DNA of 64,000 nucleotides from Enterocloster asparagiformis (GTDB taxonomy: Bacteria; Bacillota; Clostridia; Lachnospirales; Lachnospiraceae): positions 1 through 64,000 of the forward strand of contig JAGZSY010000011.1 of assembly GCA_018380885.1 (NCBI GenBank), written 5' to 3'. Below the pieces are notes generated by a model. It saw only the letters and a program-made list of their open reading frames with translations, had not been told where the DNA came from and made no database searches. The translations under genes were made by a program, and so were the position numbers. This document shows, piece after piece, positions 25,065 to 36,074 of the stretch (positions are counted from its first letter, which is position 1; every line of letters begins with the position of its first letter).

Positions 25065-25769
25065 ATGGACCCTCAGTTGAAAGGGCTTATGGAGGAATAC
25101 ACAGCCGGCGTCGAGGCGGCGTGCCAAAGGCTCCTGGCCGCAGTCAACGCCCGTGAACATCTGAACCTGAGAACCAAGGCGGACTTTTTCGACTACCGCG
25201 GCCGGACCCGCCGGATGGAGTTTGAGGCGGACGGAATCATTTTCCGGCTTCACGGCAGGGGCTGCCTTGCCTTTGGCCCGGATCTATTTCTCGACTGGAA
25301 TTTCGGCTACCGCAGCAGGTGGTGCGGCATAGCCCCCTGGCTGCTGGAAATGACGCTGAGAAAAAACAACAGCATGCAAGCGGCCCGCTACAGCGGACAG
25401 CTGATCAAAGCTGCCTGCGATCAGGCGGTTGCCGACGGTGAAATGTTTGAAAAGCATGGGCTTTACTATCAGTCAATCCCGTCAGGCGAGACGTTTGCCC
25501 CGGATTTCCCCGCGGATTACGACATGCTGGCCGTGGAGCGCTTTGAGCGCAGCCGGAGCATTCCCAGGAGCAAAATCACGGACCGCTTTCTGCGCAAGAG
25601 CCCGCGAATCCACAAACGGATCTTTGACCACGCGGACGTTTATATCCTGCGCTTCTACCGGGACGGTCGGGAAATCTATACGATTCCCTACGATGATATC
25701 AGCTACCCGGAGAACGCGGTGCGGATTATGTCGGACGTGATGCTGAGAAATCTGCCGGAAAACGGATGA
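25065..25769 (+). CDS. DUF6896-like protein
   Basis: The 234-residue product contains a central stretch (IIFRLHGRGCLAFGPDLFLDWNFG, residues about 58-81, then GIAPWLLEM) that resembles the DUF6896 domain, in which a (H)GxGC...DxxFG pattern recurs. The similarity is from memory and moderate. No transmembrane segment or signal peptide is visible. It is translated directly after the DUF4253 gene. The pairing of two small uncharacterised soluble domains is typical of immunity-like gene arrays, but no toxin is present here. Confidence 0.55.
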   Translation: MDPQLKGLMEEYTAGVEAACQRLLAAVNAREHLNLRTKADFFDYRGRTRRMEFEADGIIFRLHGRGCLAFGPDLFLDWNFGYRSRWCGIAPWLLEMTLRKNNSMQAARYSGQLIKAACDQAVADGEMFEKHGLYYQSIPSGETFAPDFPADYDMLAVERFERSRSIPRSKITDRFLRKSPRIHKRIFDHADVYILRFYRDGREIYTIPYDDISYPENAVRIMSDVMLRNLPENG

Positions 25770-25820
25770 TTGGCCTGGGCCTGCGAATCCTGCGATAGAG
25801 TCATCTATGAATTTTCTCAA

Positions 25821-25856
25821 AAAAGCGGCAATACCGTTTCCGGCGCTGCCGCTTTT
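25821..25856. terminator. Bidirectional terminator
   Basis: AAAAGCGGCA and TGCCGCTTTTT form a stem flanked by A and T runs, between the convergent DUF6896-like gene and ilvN. Confidence 0.8.
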
Positions 25857-25876
25857 TATCATCGCTTCTCCTCTTT

Positions 25877-26380
25877 CTACCGGTCGGAAATACTGATCGC
25901 CTCTATCGCGACGCTTCCGCCGCGAACAATTTCCATACGATTTACAAACATCGTTTCAAACAGACGGATTAAATCATTGTTTCTGCTCTCCGTCTGAACC
26001 GATTGGATTAAGACGGAGTGAATGCCATAGTCGATCATTTTGATGTCAAACACCTCGATCATGCGGGCGATTTCTTCCATATCCCGCTCTGTGCAGGAGG
26101 AAACGCGTATAAACATCAGCTCCTTCATGTGAATTGCCGTATCCGTAAAATCAATCACCTTGATCACCTCAACGCTTCTGTTCAGCTGTTTCTTTATTTG
26201 TTCAAAGGTCTGATCGTCGCTTGTCAGGCTGATCGTCATGCGGGAAACGCTCTCATCCTCTGTGGTTCCCACCGTGAGACTGTCCAGGTTATAGGATTTT
26301 CCGGAAAACAACCCGGAAATATATGCGAGGACGCCAATCCCGTTTTCTACCAATAAGCTGATCCACCGTTTCTTTACCAT
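25877..26380 (-). CDS. ilvN: Acetolactate synthase small (regulatory) subunit
   Basis: A 167-residue ACT-domain protein of typical IlvN/IlvH length. The N-terminal ACT domain covers about residues 1-75 (ISLLVENGIGVLAYISGLFSGKSYNLDSL, RMTISLTSDDQTFEQIKKQLNR) and is followed by the C-terminal regulatory domain. It stabilises the catalytic subunit and transmits feedback control by branched-chain amino acids. The ATG at 26380 is 11 bases past a GGAGG that lies inside the last codons of ilvB, indicating coupled translation. Confidence 0.9.
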   Translation of the reverse strand: MVKKRWISLLVENGIGVLAYISGLFSGKSYNLDSLTVGTTEDESVSRMTISLTSDDQTFEQIKKQLNRSVEVIKVIDFTDTAIHMKELMFIRVSSCTERDMEEIARMIEVFDIKMIDYGIHSVLIQSVQTESRNNDLIRLFETMFVNRMEIVRGGSVAIEAISISDR

Positions 26381-26388
26381 TTTACCGT

Positions 26389-28125
26389 TCAACCTCCCAT
26401 CATCATATCGCCCAACGGATTTCCCGGCGGCACAATCGGAAAAACATTTTCCTCCGGTTCGATCAGAAACTCAATTACAGTGGGAACCGCAACTTCATGC
26501 CTGGCCTTTAACAGCGCGGGCTTAATACCGTCGGAGGTCTGTACGCGAATCCCTTTTGCGCCGTAGCTCTCCGCCAATTTGACAAAATCCGGCGTGTATT
26601 CCGGGCAGTCCCTTGACGGCATATTGCACGCAGGGGGACAATTTTTTCTCCGCCTCAGGCAGGTGCCGGAATACCGTTTGTTATAAAACAATTCCTGCCA
26701 CTGGCGGACATTTCCCAGATAGCCGTTATTCATAACGCAAATTATAACCGGGAGTCCATACACAACCGCGGTAGCCATTTCCTGAATATTCATCTGGATG
26801 CCCCCGTCCCCGCAAATCGCAATGACATCTTTATGGGGATTTCCCAATTTAGCGCCAATGGCGGCCGGAAAACCGTATCCCATGGTCCCCAATCCCCCGG
26901 AGGTCAGCAGTTGCTTGCCCTTTGTAATCTCAAGAAATTGAGTGGCCCACAGCTGGTTCTGCCCCACGTCTGTGGCGATTACCGCGTCGTCGAATAGTGC
27001 ATTGATTTCGCTGATAATTGCTTGGGGCGTTACGCCCGCCGTATTGTTTCGCCGCGGCTGACCGATCGGGTATTTTTCTTTCCAGCCGGCGATTTGCCGC
27101 CGCCACTCCTCCGTGTTAAGGGCCGCCGCTCTGTCTGACAGGGCGCATATGGCATTTTTAGCGTCGGCCACAATGGGAATATCAATGGCAATATTTCTTG
27201 AAATAGAGGCCGGGTCAATATCGATATGGATAATCGCCGCGTTACGGGCAAATTCGCTGACCCTGCCGGTAATTCTGTCATTAAAGCGGACCCCAATGGA
27301 AAACAGCACATCGCAATTGCTGACCGCCGTATTCGCCGCATAGCTGCCGTGTATTCCCAAATTGCCGATGTACAGCGGGTGGTTGGAGGGAATGGCCCCC
27401 TTTCCCATGATTGTGGTGACAACGGGGATATTCGTTTTCTCCGCGAGCAGCGTCATTTCCCCGCCCGCATGAGCGATATTCACGCCTCCGCCCAGCAGGA
27501 AAACGGGGCGCTTCGATTGCTTCAGACAATCCAGCGCTTTTTTGATTTGACCCATGTGAACGGCTGTGTTCGGCCTGTAACCGCGCACTTCGGCATTGGC
27601 GGGATAGGTGCAGCTCCCTAATTCTTTCTGAATATCCTTCGGTATGTCAACCACCACTGCGCCCGGTTTTCCTGACCTGGCGATATAGAAAGCCTTTTTT
27701 ATAATTGTCCCCAAATCCTCACGTTTATGGACCGTAACCGACCATTTGCTGATGCTTCTCGTAATTCCTACGATGTCAACCTCCTGAAACGCGTCGTTTC
27801 CGATTAAATTTGTGGGAACCTGTCCGGTAAAACAGACCAGCGGCACACTGTCATAATTGGCTGTTGCAATTCCCGTCACAAGATTTGTGGCCCCCGGGCC
27901 GCTGGTGACAAGGCAGACGCCGACCTTTCCCGTAGACCGGGCGTATCCGTCCGCCGCGTGAACCAAGCCCTGCTCATGGCGCGGGAGTATCACATCGATG
28001 TCTTTTACGCCGTAAAGCGCGTCAAACAGATCAATGGCCTGCCCTCCCGGGTATGCAAAAAGTGTCTCCACCTGCTCCTCCTGTAACGCTTTCACAAATA
28101 AATCAGCGCCTGTTATCTGTCTCAT
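26389..28125 (-). CDS. ilvB: Acetolactate synthase large (catalytic) subunit
   Basis: A 578-residue thiamine-diphosphate enzyme that condenses two pyruvates to acetolactate, or pyruvate with 2-ketobutyrate. Visible are the catalytic Glu (E51 in RHEQGLVHAADGYAR), SGPGATN, the FAD-region motifs and the ThDP motif GDGG (439-442) followed by NN. An unusual 20-residue cysteine-rich insert (C489, C496, C500, C507) lies in the mobile loop between KRYSG and YTPDFVKLAES, where most bacterial enzymes have a short linker. GGGAGG precedes the start. It is downstream of a TetR gene, with a good inverted repeat between them. Confidence 0.93.
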   Translation of the reverse strand: MRQITGADLFVKALQEEQVETLFAYPGGQAIDLFDALYGVKDIDVILPRHEQGLVHAADGYARSTGKVGVCLVTSGPGATNLVTGIATANYDSVPLVCFTGQVPTNLIGNDAFQEVDIVGITRSISKWSVTVHKREDLGTIIKKAFYIARSGKPGAVVVDIPKDIQKELGSCTYPANAEVRGYRPNTAVHMGQIKKALDCLKQSKRPVFLLGGGVNIAHAGGEMTLLAEKTNIPVVTTIMGKGAIPSNHPLYIGNLGIHGSYAANTAVSNCDVLFSIGVRFNDRITGRVSEFARNAAIIHIDIDPASISRNIAIDIPIVADAKNAICALSDRAAALNTEEWRRQIAGWKEKYPIGQPRRNNTAGVTPQAIISEINALFDDAVIATDVGQNQLWATQFLEITKGKQLLTSGGLGTMGYGFPAAIGAKLGNPHKDVIAICGDGGIQMNIQEMATAVVYGLPVIICVMNNGYLGNVRQWQELFYNKRYSGTCLRRRKNCPPACNMPSRDCPEYTPDFVKLAESYGAKGIRVQTSDGIKPALLKARHEVAVPTVIEFLIEPEENVFPIVPPGNPLGDMMMGG

Positions 28126-28142
28126 ACCATTCCTCCCTATAC

Positions 28143-28162
28143 AAGCAAGTACACGCTTGCTT
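28143..28162. promoter_or_regulatory. Putative TetR operator ahead of ilvB
   Basis: AAGCAAG and CTTGCTT form a perfect 7-bp inverted repeat around TACACG, 18 bases upstream of the ilvB start. A related half-site, GCAAGTGTTCAC, lies at 28816-28827, just upstream of the TetR start, so the regulator may bind both places. Confidence 0.55.
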
Positions 28163-28221
28163 TATGATATTTTTAAATGGCACTGCTGCCAGCACCATTT
28201 TGGATCACTAAAATTTACAAT

Positions 28222-28797
28222 TTACTGCAAAATCCCCTCCGTGAAGGCCGCAACCGTCTGTTTGATAAATTGCTCTCTGCTGATTTTCGTCAAGCGCTCT
28301 TCAAAGGAGGCGGATAAAAAGGTAAACCCGAAGGTGCTTGAAAAAAAGATCATAGCCAGACATTCAAAATCCATAGCGGGCAGCTTCCCTTTTTGCTCCA
28401 TTTTCCGGAAATAGTCCGTCAAGGACGATACAAACGCAAGGGGGACTTTCATAATCAGGGGGGCCGTCTCCTCGTATATTTGAGGCGCACGCAGGCCGAT
28501 TGAGAGATTGACAAAATCGGCTGTTATCCGGTTCATATATTCCGACATGAACATTTCTAAATCCGGCTTCAGCTCCCACTCCACATTTTGAAATATCTCC
28601 GGCGAGATATTCCCCCGCCATTTCTCCTGTTCGATGCCGCGGATCACAATATCCTTTTTGTTTTTAAATTTTCGGAATAAGGTGCATTCGTTTACGCCGG
28701 CCAGCCTTGCGATATCTTTTGTCGTAGTTGCCACATAGCCCTTATCCCTTATCAGCGACAAGGTTGCATCGATAATTTTTTGACTCGTTTCGTCCAT
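28222..28797 (-). CDS. TetR-family transcriptional regulator
   Basis: The product is about 191 residues. The N-terminal TetR helix-turn-helix is clear (IIDATLSLIRDKGYVATTTKDIARLAGVNECTLFRKFKNKKDIV, in the usual position), and the rest is an all-helical ligand domain. The ATG at 28797 is preceded by AGGG 8 bases upstream; the longer frame is rejected. It lies directly upstream of ilvBN, which is unusual for branched-chain amino acid genes in Clostridia and suggests that acetolactate synthesis here is switched by a small molecule or metabolic cue. The ligand is unknown. Confidence 0.88.
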   Translation of the reverse strand: MDETSQKIIDATLSLIRDKGYVATTTKDIARLAGVNECTLFRKFKNKKDIVIRGIEQEKWRGNISPEIFQNVEWELKPDLEMFMSEYMNRITADFVNLSIGLRAPQIYEETAPLIMKVPLAFVSSLTDYFRKMEQKGKLPAMDFECLAMIFFSSTFGFTFLSASFEERLTKISREQFIKQTVAAFTEGILQ

Positions 28798-28906
28798 GAT
28801 CAGCGCCCTCTGTATGCAAGTGTTCACTATCATTCTACAGAAAAATAATCTCTCTGTCAAGGGATTGTTGGGGCGGCCATTCACCGGCTATCCCCGCATC
28901 AAATAA

Positions 28907-28930
28907 AGGGCCCCGTTCCCGGGAGCCCTT
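28907..28930 (-). terminator. Terminator after the acidic membrane protein gene
   Basis: On the minus strand AAGGGCTCC and GGGGCCCTT pair with one bulge and are followed by TATTTG, 12 bases after the stop codon of the gene at 28942-29262. Confidence 0.55.
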
Positions 28931-28941
28931 CAGCCTTATGT

Positions 28942-29262
28942 CTATTCCTCTTCCTTGGATACCTTCTTGTCCTCGCTCTCTTCGTCCTCAAAGAAATCAT
29001 CGTCGAAGTCGTCGTCGAAATCATCCTCGAAGTCCTCCAGGTAGTCCGGTGTAAAGAAGCGGTATACCGCGTATGCGATCGCTGCCACTGCCGCTACTGC
29101 GCCGATGATAGCCAACACCCACAGAATGCAGTTCTTTTTCTTATCTTCTTCCTCTTTTCTATGCAACAGCTCGTTCAGTCTGGTGGAATTCATGATCTCT
29201 TCCACACGGCTCATGGCTTCCTTCCCCATCGCATCAAAGCGGTCTTTGTCAAATCGATTCAT
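28942..29262 (-). CDS. Single-pass membrane protein with acidic tail
   Basis: A 106-residue protein: a charged N-terminal helix (residues about 1-42), one transmembrane segment (CILWVLAIIGAVAAVAAIAYAVY, about 44-66) and a C-terminal tail made almost only of Asp, Glu and Phe. ATG at 29262 is preferred to an in-frame GTG three codons earlier because of spacing from AGGA. The family is common next to pcrA in Lachnospiraceae as I recall, but no function is known. It is transcribed after pcrA's neighbourhood in reverse order, with its own terminator. Confidence 0.7.
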   Translation of the reverse strand: MNRFDKDRFDAMGKEAMSRVEEIMNSTRLNELLHRKEEEDKKKNCILWVLAIIGAVAAVAAIAYAVYRFFTPDYLEDFEDDFDDDFDDDFFEDEESEDKKVSKEEE

Positions 29263-29388
29263 CTTGCCCACGTCCTTTCCTTCTTACGATTTCAGTCTGG
29301 TTGAAATGCTTATTAAGTATTATATCATGATCAGGTCTTTTTTACTATCCTAATTTGCTCAAATTTTTAGATTTTATCTGGAAGGATC

Positions 29389-31719
<2,331 letters not shown>

Positions 31720-31871
31720 TCTCTTCTTACCGCCTTCCATCCCCCTCGCGAGGGTTTGTCCGCCCCGCCGCCGCGGGGCTATGAATGCTGCAAGGTATAT
31801 CTTATAACATTTTCAGCGATTTGTCACCTACCACCTTGCCTGCATCCCGGACATTTCCCCGTTCAGCCGGA

Positions 31872-32024
31872 TCAGCACGGCCTGCGCTTGGTGTTGGGCC
31901 CCATCCCTTCCCTGCGGGAATTGTGGGTCTGGTTCTGATTCTCCGGCTTCACCTTTTCCGTGATGCTGTTGAACATTTCGTTGGATTTTTTCTGATTGAG
32001 TTTTTCCTCTTGATCCTTTTGCAT
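31872..32024 (-). CDS. Small hydrophilic protein, 50 residues
   Basis: An ATG with AGGTGATG upstream opens a 50-codon frame (MQKDQEEKLNQKKSNEMFNS ... ending TKRRPC). The composition is very rich in Lys, Glu, Asn and Gln with a basic C-terminus, like the small disordered proteins common in Clostridia. It lies alone between pcrA and the M20 hydrolase gene, in line with both. Function unknown. The clear ribosome binding site is the main support. Confidence 0.6.
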   Translation of the reverse strand: MQKDQEEKLNQKKSNEMFNSITEKVKPENQNQTHNSRREGMGPNTKRRPC

Positions 32025-32133
32025 ATCATCACCTCAGGGATAGTATGGCATTTCCCGCGGGAAAATACACCCGGCTTCGGAAATGGAAAAAGCCTGCCGG
32101 CGCTCCGCACGGCAGACTTTTCCTACCAATCCC

Positions 32134-33435
32134 TCATTTTTTCATTAAATCCAGCGCCAGCTTGGCAAACAGCCGGGCGGACAGCGGGATCACACCCTCG
32201 TCGAAATCGAATTTCGCGCTGTGGTGGGGCGCTTTGATGTCCGCTCCCAGAAGCATGAAGGTCGTCCGGCCGCCCCGGCTTTTGACCTCGTTCATCATAA
32301 AGGTGATATTTTCCCCCGCTCCCATGTCCGAGGCCGGAATGATCTGGCGGATTCCGGCCAGCTCCGAGGCGGACCGCTGCACAAACAGGGCCAGCTCCTT
32401 GTCGCACGCGGCGTCCCGCGACTCTCCCATGATCCTGTAAGCCATGCCGCAGCCGTACATTTGCGCAGCGCCCCGGCAGACGTTCACGGCACGGTCAAAC
32501 ATGTAATCGCTGACCTCCCGGCTGCCCCCCCGGGTCTCAGCCTTGAGCAGCGCGTAATCAGGGATCACATTCCGCCCGCTGCCGCCCTGGATCTTTCCCA
32601 CGTTAACCCTGCTTATGCCCTTTCCGGACCGGGATATGGCCAACAGATTCAGCACGGCGCTGGCCGCGGCCCCGACGGCGTTGGCTCCCTCCTCAGGGGC
32701 TTTTCCCGCATGGGAGGCCCGGCCTGTGAACTCCACGTCAAACTTGGTCCCGGCCATAAATCCGTAGGTGCTGGCGGAAATGGTGCCCAGGGGCGCGCTG
32801 TTGATGCCGATATGACCGCCGTAAAAGTAATCCAGATGGGCCAGCAGGCCCTTTTTCACCACGGCCTGGGCGCCTCTCCCCCCCTCCTCGGCCGCCTGGA
32901 AAAACAGATACACCGTCCCCAAAAGCTTATCCCGGTTAGCCCAGAGTATCCGGGCCGTTCCCAGGCCGATGGCCGTGTGGCCGTCGTGGCCGCAGCCGTG
33001 CATGCAGCCCCTGTGCACGGAGGAAAATCCCTCCCGGGCGGGCCTGTGCGCCAAGTCCGCTGACTCCTCCAGCTCATTACTGTCAATATCCACGCGGATT
33101 CCCACCGCAGGTCCCTTTTTATCCCCCTCTATGACGGCCATAGCTCCGGTAAAGCCGCCGGCCATCTTTGCGATCAGGTCCTCCCTTCCGGTCTCCTCCA
33201 CTGCCCGGCGGACGGCCCGGCGGTCCTCCTCCTGTTCCGGCAGGCCCAGGCGGCAATCCGCCTCGTACAGTTCCCTTCCCCACACCGTGGGAATGCCCAG
33301 CCGCTCCAACTCCTCTATAATTTTCACTGTGGTCCTGTATTCCATCCAGCCCGGCTCCGGATACCGGTGGAAATCCCTTCGCAGCTCCACCAGCCAGGCC
33401 TCAAACTCCCTGTTTTCCAGCAGATCATATTCCAT
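32134..33435 (-). CDS. M20 family metallo-amidohydrolase (AbgA-like)
   Basis: A 433-residue M20 peptidase-family enzyme: HRYPEPGWMEYRT at the N-terminus, the metal motif GCMHGCGHDGHTA (about residues 143-155), QAAEEGGRGA with the catalytic Glu pair, and the dimerisation-domain motif GRASHAGKAPEEGANAV. The overall match is to the p-aminobenzoyl-glutamate hydrolase A subunit and N-acyl-amino-acid amidohydrolases. It removes an acyl or aryl group from an amino acid in the cytosol. No AbgB partner is present. The gene overlaps the aldolase gene by 11 bases and ends the operon that starts with the CitMHS transporter. Confidence 0.88.
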   Translation of the reverse strand: MEYDLLENREFEAWLVELRRDFHRYPEPGWMEYRTTVKIIEELERLGIPTVWGRELYEADCRLGLPEQEEDRRAVRRAVEETGREDLIAKMAGGFTGAMAVIEGDKKGPAVGIRVDIDSNELEESADLAHRPAREGFSSVHRGCMHGCGHDGHTAIGLGTARILWANRDKLLGTVYLFFQAAEEGGRGAQAVVKKGLLAHLDYFYGGHIGINSAPLGTISASTYGFMAGTKFDVEFTGRASHAGKAPEEGANAVGAAASAVLNLLAISRSGKGISRVNVGKIQGGSGRNVIPDYALLKAETRGGSREVSDYMFDRAVNVCRGAAQMYGCGMAYRIMGESRDAACDKELALFVQRSASELAGIRQIIPASDMGAGENITFMMNEVKSRGGRTTFMLLGADIKAPHHSAKFDFDEGVIPLSARLFAKLALDLMKK

Positions 33436-34516
33436 GAGCGTCCCCTCCTCTAAACGGCCTCATACGGCCGGCAGCCCGCAGGATAAGCTCCGCCGCCAAC
33501 CGGGTATCCTCCCAGCTCACCCCGCTGTGCCACACAAACCGCACCGCGTGTTCCGGCGCCGCGCTGCACAGGATTCCCTCCCGCATTAGCTCCGCCGTCA
33601 GACCGGCGCGCATTTCCTCCCCCTCTGTTTCCAGGATGAGGATATTGGAGGGGACATCGCCGCGGATGGCAAGGGGGCAGTCCCCCTCCCGCAGCAGCCT
33701 GGCCGCATAGCGGGCCTTTTCATTGTCCTCCCTTAGGCCGGGCACGTTGTGCTGTAACGCGTAGATTCCCGGGGCCGCGATGACGCCGGCCTTGCGCATG
33801 GCTCCGCCCAGGGCTTTGCGCAGCTGCCTGGCCCCGCGGCAGAACTCCTTAGTCCCGCACAGCAGCGAGCCCACCGGCGCGCCCAGCCCCTTTGACAGGC
33901 AGAACATAACGGAATCCGCATAGCGGCATATTTCCCCTGCCTCCGCGCCCAGGGCGCAGACTGCGTTGAACAGCCGCGCCCCGTCCATATGGACCGGGAT
34001 CCCGGCCCCGGCGCACAGGCGATAGAACTGTTGCAGCTGAGCCAGTGTCTGGCAGCTGCCGCCGGAAAAATTGTGGGTGGTCTCAATACAGGCCAGACGG
34101 ATGGGATTGGCGGCCAGCGCCTCCCTGACGGACTCCATATCCGGGCTGCCGTCTGAGAGCAGATCGTAGCACACCGGCATAAGCCCTCCGAACTGCGGGG
34201 CAAATCCGCTCTTCTCCCGGATGTACAGATGCATAAGCCCGTCCACCAGCACCGTATCCCCGGCCTTCGCCCAGGTGAGCAGCGCCGCGGTGTTGGCCAT
34301 GGTCCCGGAGGGAAACAAAATTGCGGCCTCCTTGCCCGTCAGCTGGGCCGCCAGGGCCTCCAGCTCATTAACCGTCCCGTCCCCGCCGGTTTCCGGGGTG
34401 ATTCTTCTCCCGTCATCCCCCAGCTCCGCCTCCAGAATCGTCAGAAGCATCTCGCGGGAGGGCGCTGTTATTGTATCGCTCCTCAGATCAATCCACGGTT
34501 TCGCTCCCATCTCCAT
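33425..34516 (-). CDS. Low-specificity L-threonine aldolase family protein
   Basis: A 363-residue PLP enzyme of fold type I: DLRSDTITAPSREML at the N-terminus, the active-site His region ETTHNFSGGS, HMDGARLFNA (cofactor Asp) and the Schiff-base Lys in VMFCLSKGLGAPVGS. The family cleaves beta-hydroxy amino acids such as L-threonine, allo-threonine or phenylserine to glycine and an aldehyde. The ATG at 34516 is chosen over one inside the GGAGGG ribosome site. In this operon it would act on a beta-hydroxy amino acid freed by the amidohydrolase or brought in by the transporter; that is inference. Confidence 0.87.
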   Translation of the reverse strand: MEMGAKPWIDLRSDTITAPSREMLLTILEAELGDDGRRITPETGGDGTVNELEALAAQLTGKEAAILFPSGTMANTAALLTWAKAGDTVLVDGLMHLYIREKSGFAPQFGGLMPVCYDLLSDGSPDMESVREALAANPIRLACIETTHNFSGGSCQTLAQLQQFYRLCAGAGIPVHMDGARLFNAVCALGAEAGEICRYADSVMFCLSKGLGAPVGSLLCGTKEFCRGARQLRKALGGAMRKAGVIAAPGIYALQHNVPGLREDNEKARYAARLLREGDCPLAIRGDVPSNILILETEGEEMRAGLTAELMREGILCSAAPEHAVRFVWHSGVSWEDTRLAAELILRAAGRMRPFRGGDAHGI

Positions 34517-34531
34517 GGCATTTCCCTCCAT

Positions 34532-35842
34532 TTAAAATTGTACGATCCCCATCAGGATCGCCGCGGCCATACAGGCGATGCTGAACGGCCACAGATAGCG
34601 GATGGAGAACTTGATATGGGTTCCCACATCCACGTCCGCCAGGCCCAGTCCCACGTACATTGCCGCGCCGCTGGGGTTGATGCTGGAGCCAAAGGTTCCC
34701 GTGATCAGATAGACGGCCGCCACGGAAAGGGCGGAAACACCGAAGGGTTCCACCACTCCGATGATCACAGGGAGCATCACATAGTAGAACGCATCCGTAC
34801 CCAGGGCCATCATCATGGGAACCGCCAGGAGCGCCAGCACCCAGTGGGCGTGGGGAGCCAAAAAGCCCGGGATAATACTCACAATCACGCTGGCCATGGC
34901 CTCAATAAAACCGCCCTCCTTCATAATCCCCAGGAATACCGCCACCGCAAAAAGCGTGATGGTCATGACCATGGACTGTCCCGCGTAGGATTTCAGGCGC
35001 TTGGTCTGCTCCCCGGGGGTGGGATAGTTGACAAGCAGCGCTGCGGAAACTCCCAGCATAAAGCACAGGTAGGAAGCCATGACCCCGCTGAACAGCAGAT
35101 ACAGGACCACAACCGTCAGCCCCATGTTAAAAAACCATTTCCAGTTCTGAAAACCGCCTATGCCCGTGGGTCCGTCGTCCCCCTCAGGGCGCCCGGCCTC
35201 TGAGACGATGGTTCCCGCTCCGTTTTTCACCTCCGCCCGGGCCAGCAGCCAGACCGTCAGCACCGACAGGCCCACCATCACGGCCAATGCCGGGATTATG
35301 TAAGCGAACAGCGCATTCACGTCCATCTCCAGAACCGCCGCCGCCCGCATGGTGGGACCGCCCCAGGGCACCAGATTGGCCGCCGTCATCCCCGAGGCCG
35401 CCACGCAGAGCAGCGCCGGCCTGCGGATTCCCACCCGGTCGGCCAGAGGCAAAAACGCGGTGAGAACGATCATCCAGGTGGTTGCGCCTGAGCCGTCCAG
35501 ATGCCCCACATATGTCACCGCCAGGGCGGACAGCAGGATCAGAAACACGTTCGCCTTCCCCTTTGGCGTCAGCGCCCTGATCACCGGTTCGAACAGCCCG
35601 GCGTCGTTCATGATATTAAAATAAGTGATGGAAAACATAAACATTGCCGCCGTGCTCAGCACGGAGCTTAAGCCGGACTTGACAAACCCGTTGATATCCC
35701 CCACTGAAAAGCCGGCGATCAGCGCGGTGACAACCGGTATCAAAATAAACGGTATCACCGGGCTGGTCATACCCTTCAACAGCACCCACATTAAAATCGC
35801 CAGCGAGACAAATCCGATTACCGCTATCATTGTACTGCTCAT
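34532..35842 (-). CDS. CitMHS-family citrate-type transporter
   Basis: This is a 436-residue polytopic membrane protein with about twelve hydrophobic segments. The start MSSTMIAVIGFVSLAILMWVLL follows GGAGGGG. GHLDGSGATTWMIVLTAFLPL and the C-terminal GTDAFYYVMLPVIIGVVEPFGVS and GTFGSSINPSGAAMYVGLGLADVD motifs are those of CitMHS/ion-transporter-superfamily carriers. CitMHS proteins import citrate complexed with a divalent metal using protons. With an amidohydrolase and an aldolase downstream, the substrate may be a different organic or acyl-amino acid. Confidence 0.88.
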   Translation of the reverse strand: MSSTMIAVIGFVSLAILMWVLLKGMTSPVIPFILIPVVTALIAGFSVGDINGFVKSGLSSVLSTAAMFMFSITYFNIMNDAGLFEPVIRALTPKGKANVFLILLSALAVTYVGHLDGSGATTWMIVLTAFLPLADRVGIRRPALLCVAASGMTAANLVPWGGPTMRAAAVLEMDVNALFAYIIPALAVMVGLSVLTVWLLARAEVKNGAGTIVSEAGRPEGDDGPTGIGGFQNWKWFFNMGLTVVVLYLLFSGVMASYLCFMLGVSAALLVNYPTPGEQTKRLKSYAGQSMVMTITLFAVAVFLGIMKEGGFIEAMASVIVSIIPGFLAPHAHWVLALLAVPMMMALGTDAFYYVMLPVIIGVVEPFGVSALSVAAVYLITGTFGSSINPSGAAMYVGLGLADVDVGTHIKFSIRYLWPFSIACMAAAILMGIVQF

Positions 35843-36028
35843 ACTTACCCCTCCAAATTCAATGGCTGCCACACTGTAAAGTTGCCTCAGATATACCGGT
35901 CTATCTGCGTTAATGCCATTATAACAGCCGTTTTTCCCGATTCCCAATACCGTTTTTACATGCGGTCATAGCCGCCGGGCTATACGGCGGAAACAGGCGG
36001 TAGCAGCCCGCAGGGCGCAGCAAAAAAC

Positions 36029-36071
36029 GGCGCCGCACACCAGGGCGGGGCGCTTCCCTGTGTGCGGCGCC
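36029..36071 (-). terminator. Terminator of the LysR gene
   Basis: GGCGCCGCACAC and GTGTGCGGCGCC form a perfect 12-bp stem followed on the minus strand by TTTTTTGC, three bases after the LysR stop codon. Confidence 0.9.
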
Positions 36072-36074
36072 GCG

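Noticed and set aside
24237..25253. 338-codon minus-strand open frame
   Set aside because: Antisense to the DUF4253 gene, which has a clear domain match and ribosome site.
28126..28221. T-box or attenuator in front of ilvB
   Set aside because: The gap is only about 96 bases, with no T-box sequence, specifier stem or terminator; an operator-like inverted repeat explains it better.
32221..33063. 280-codon plus-strand open frame
   Set aside because: Antisense to the M20 hydrolase, which carries all its metal motifs.
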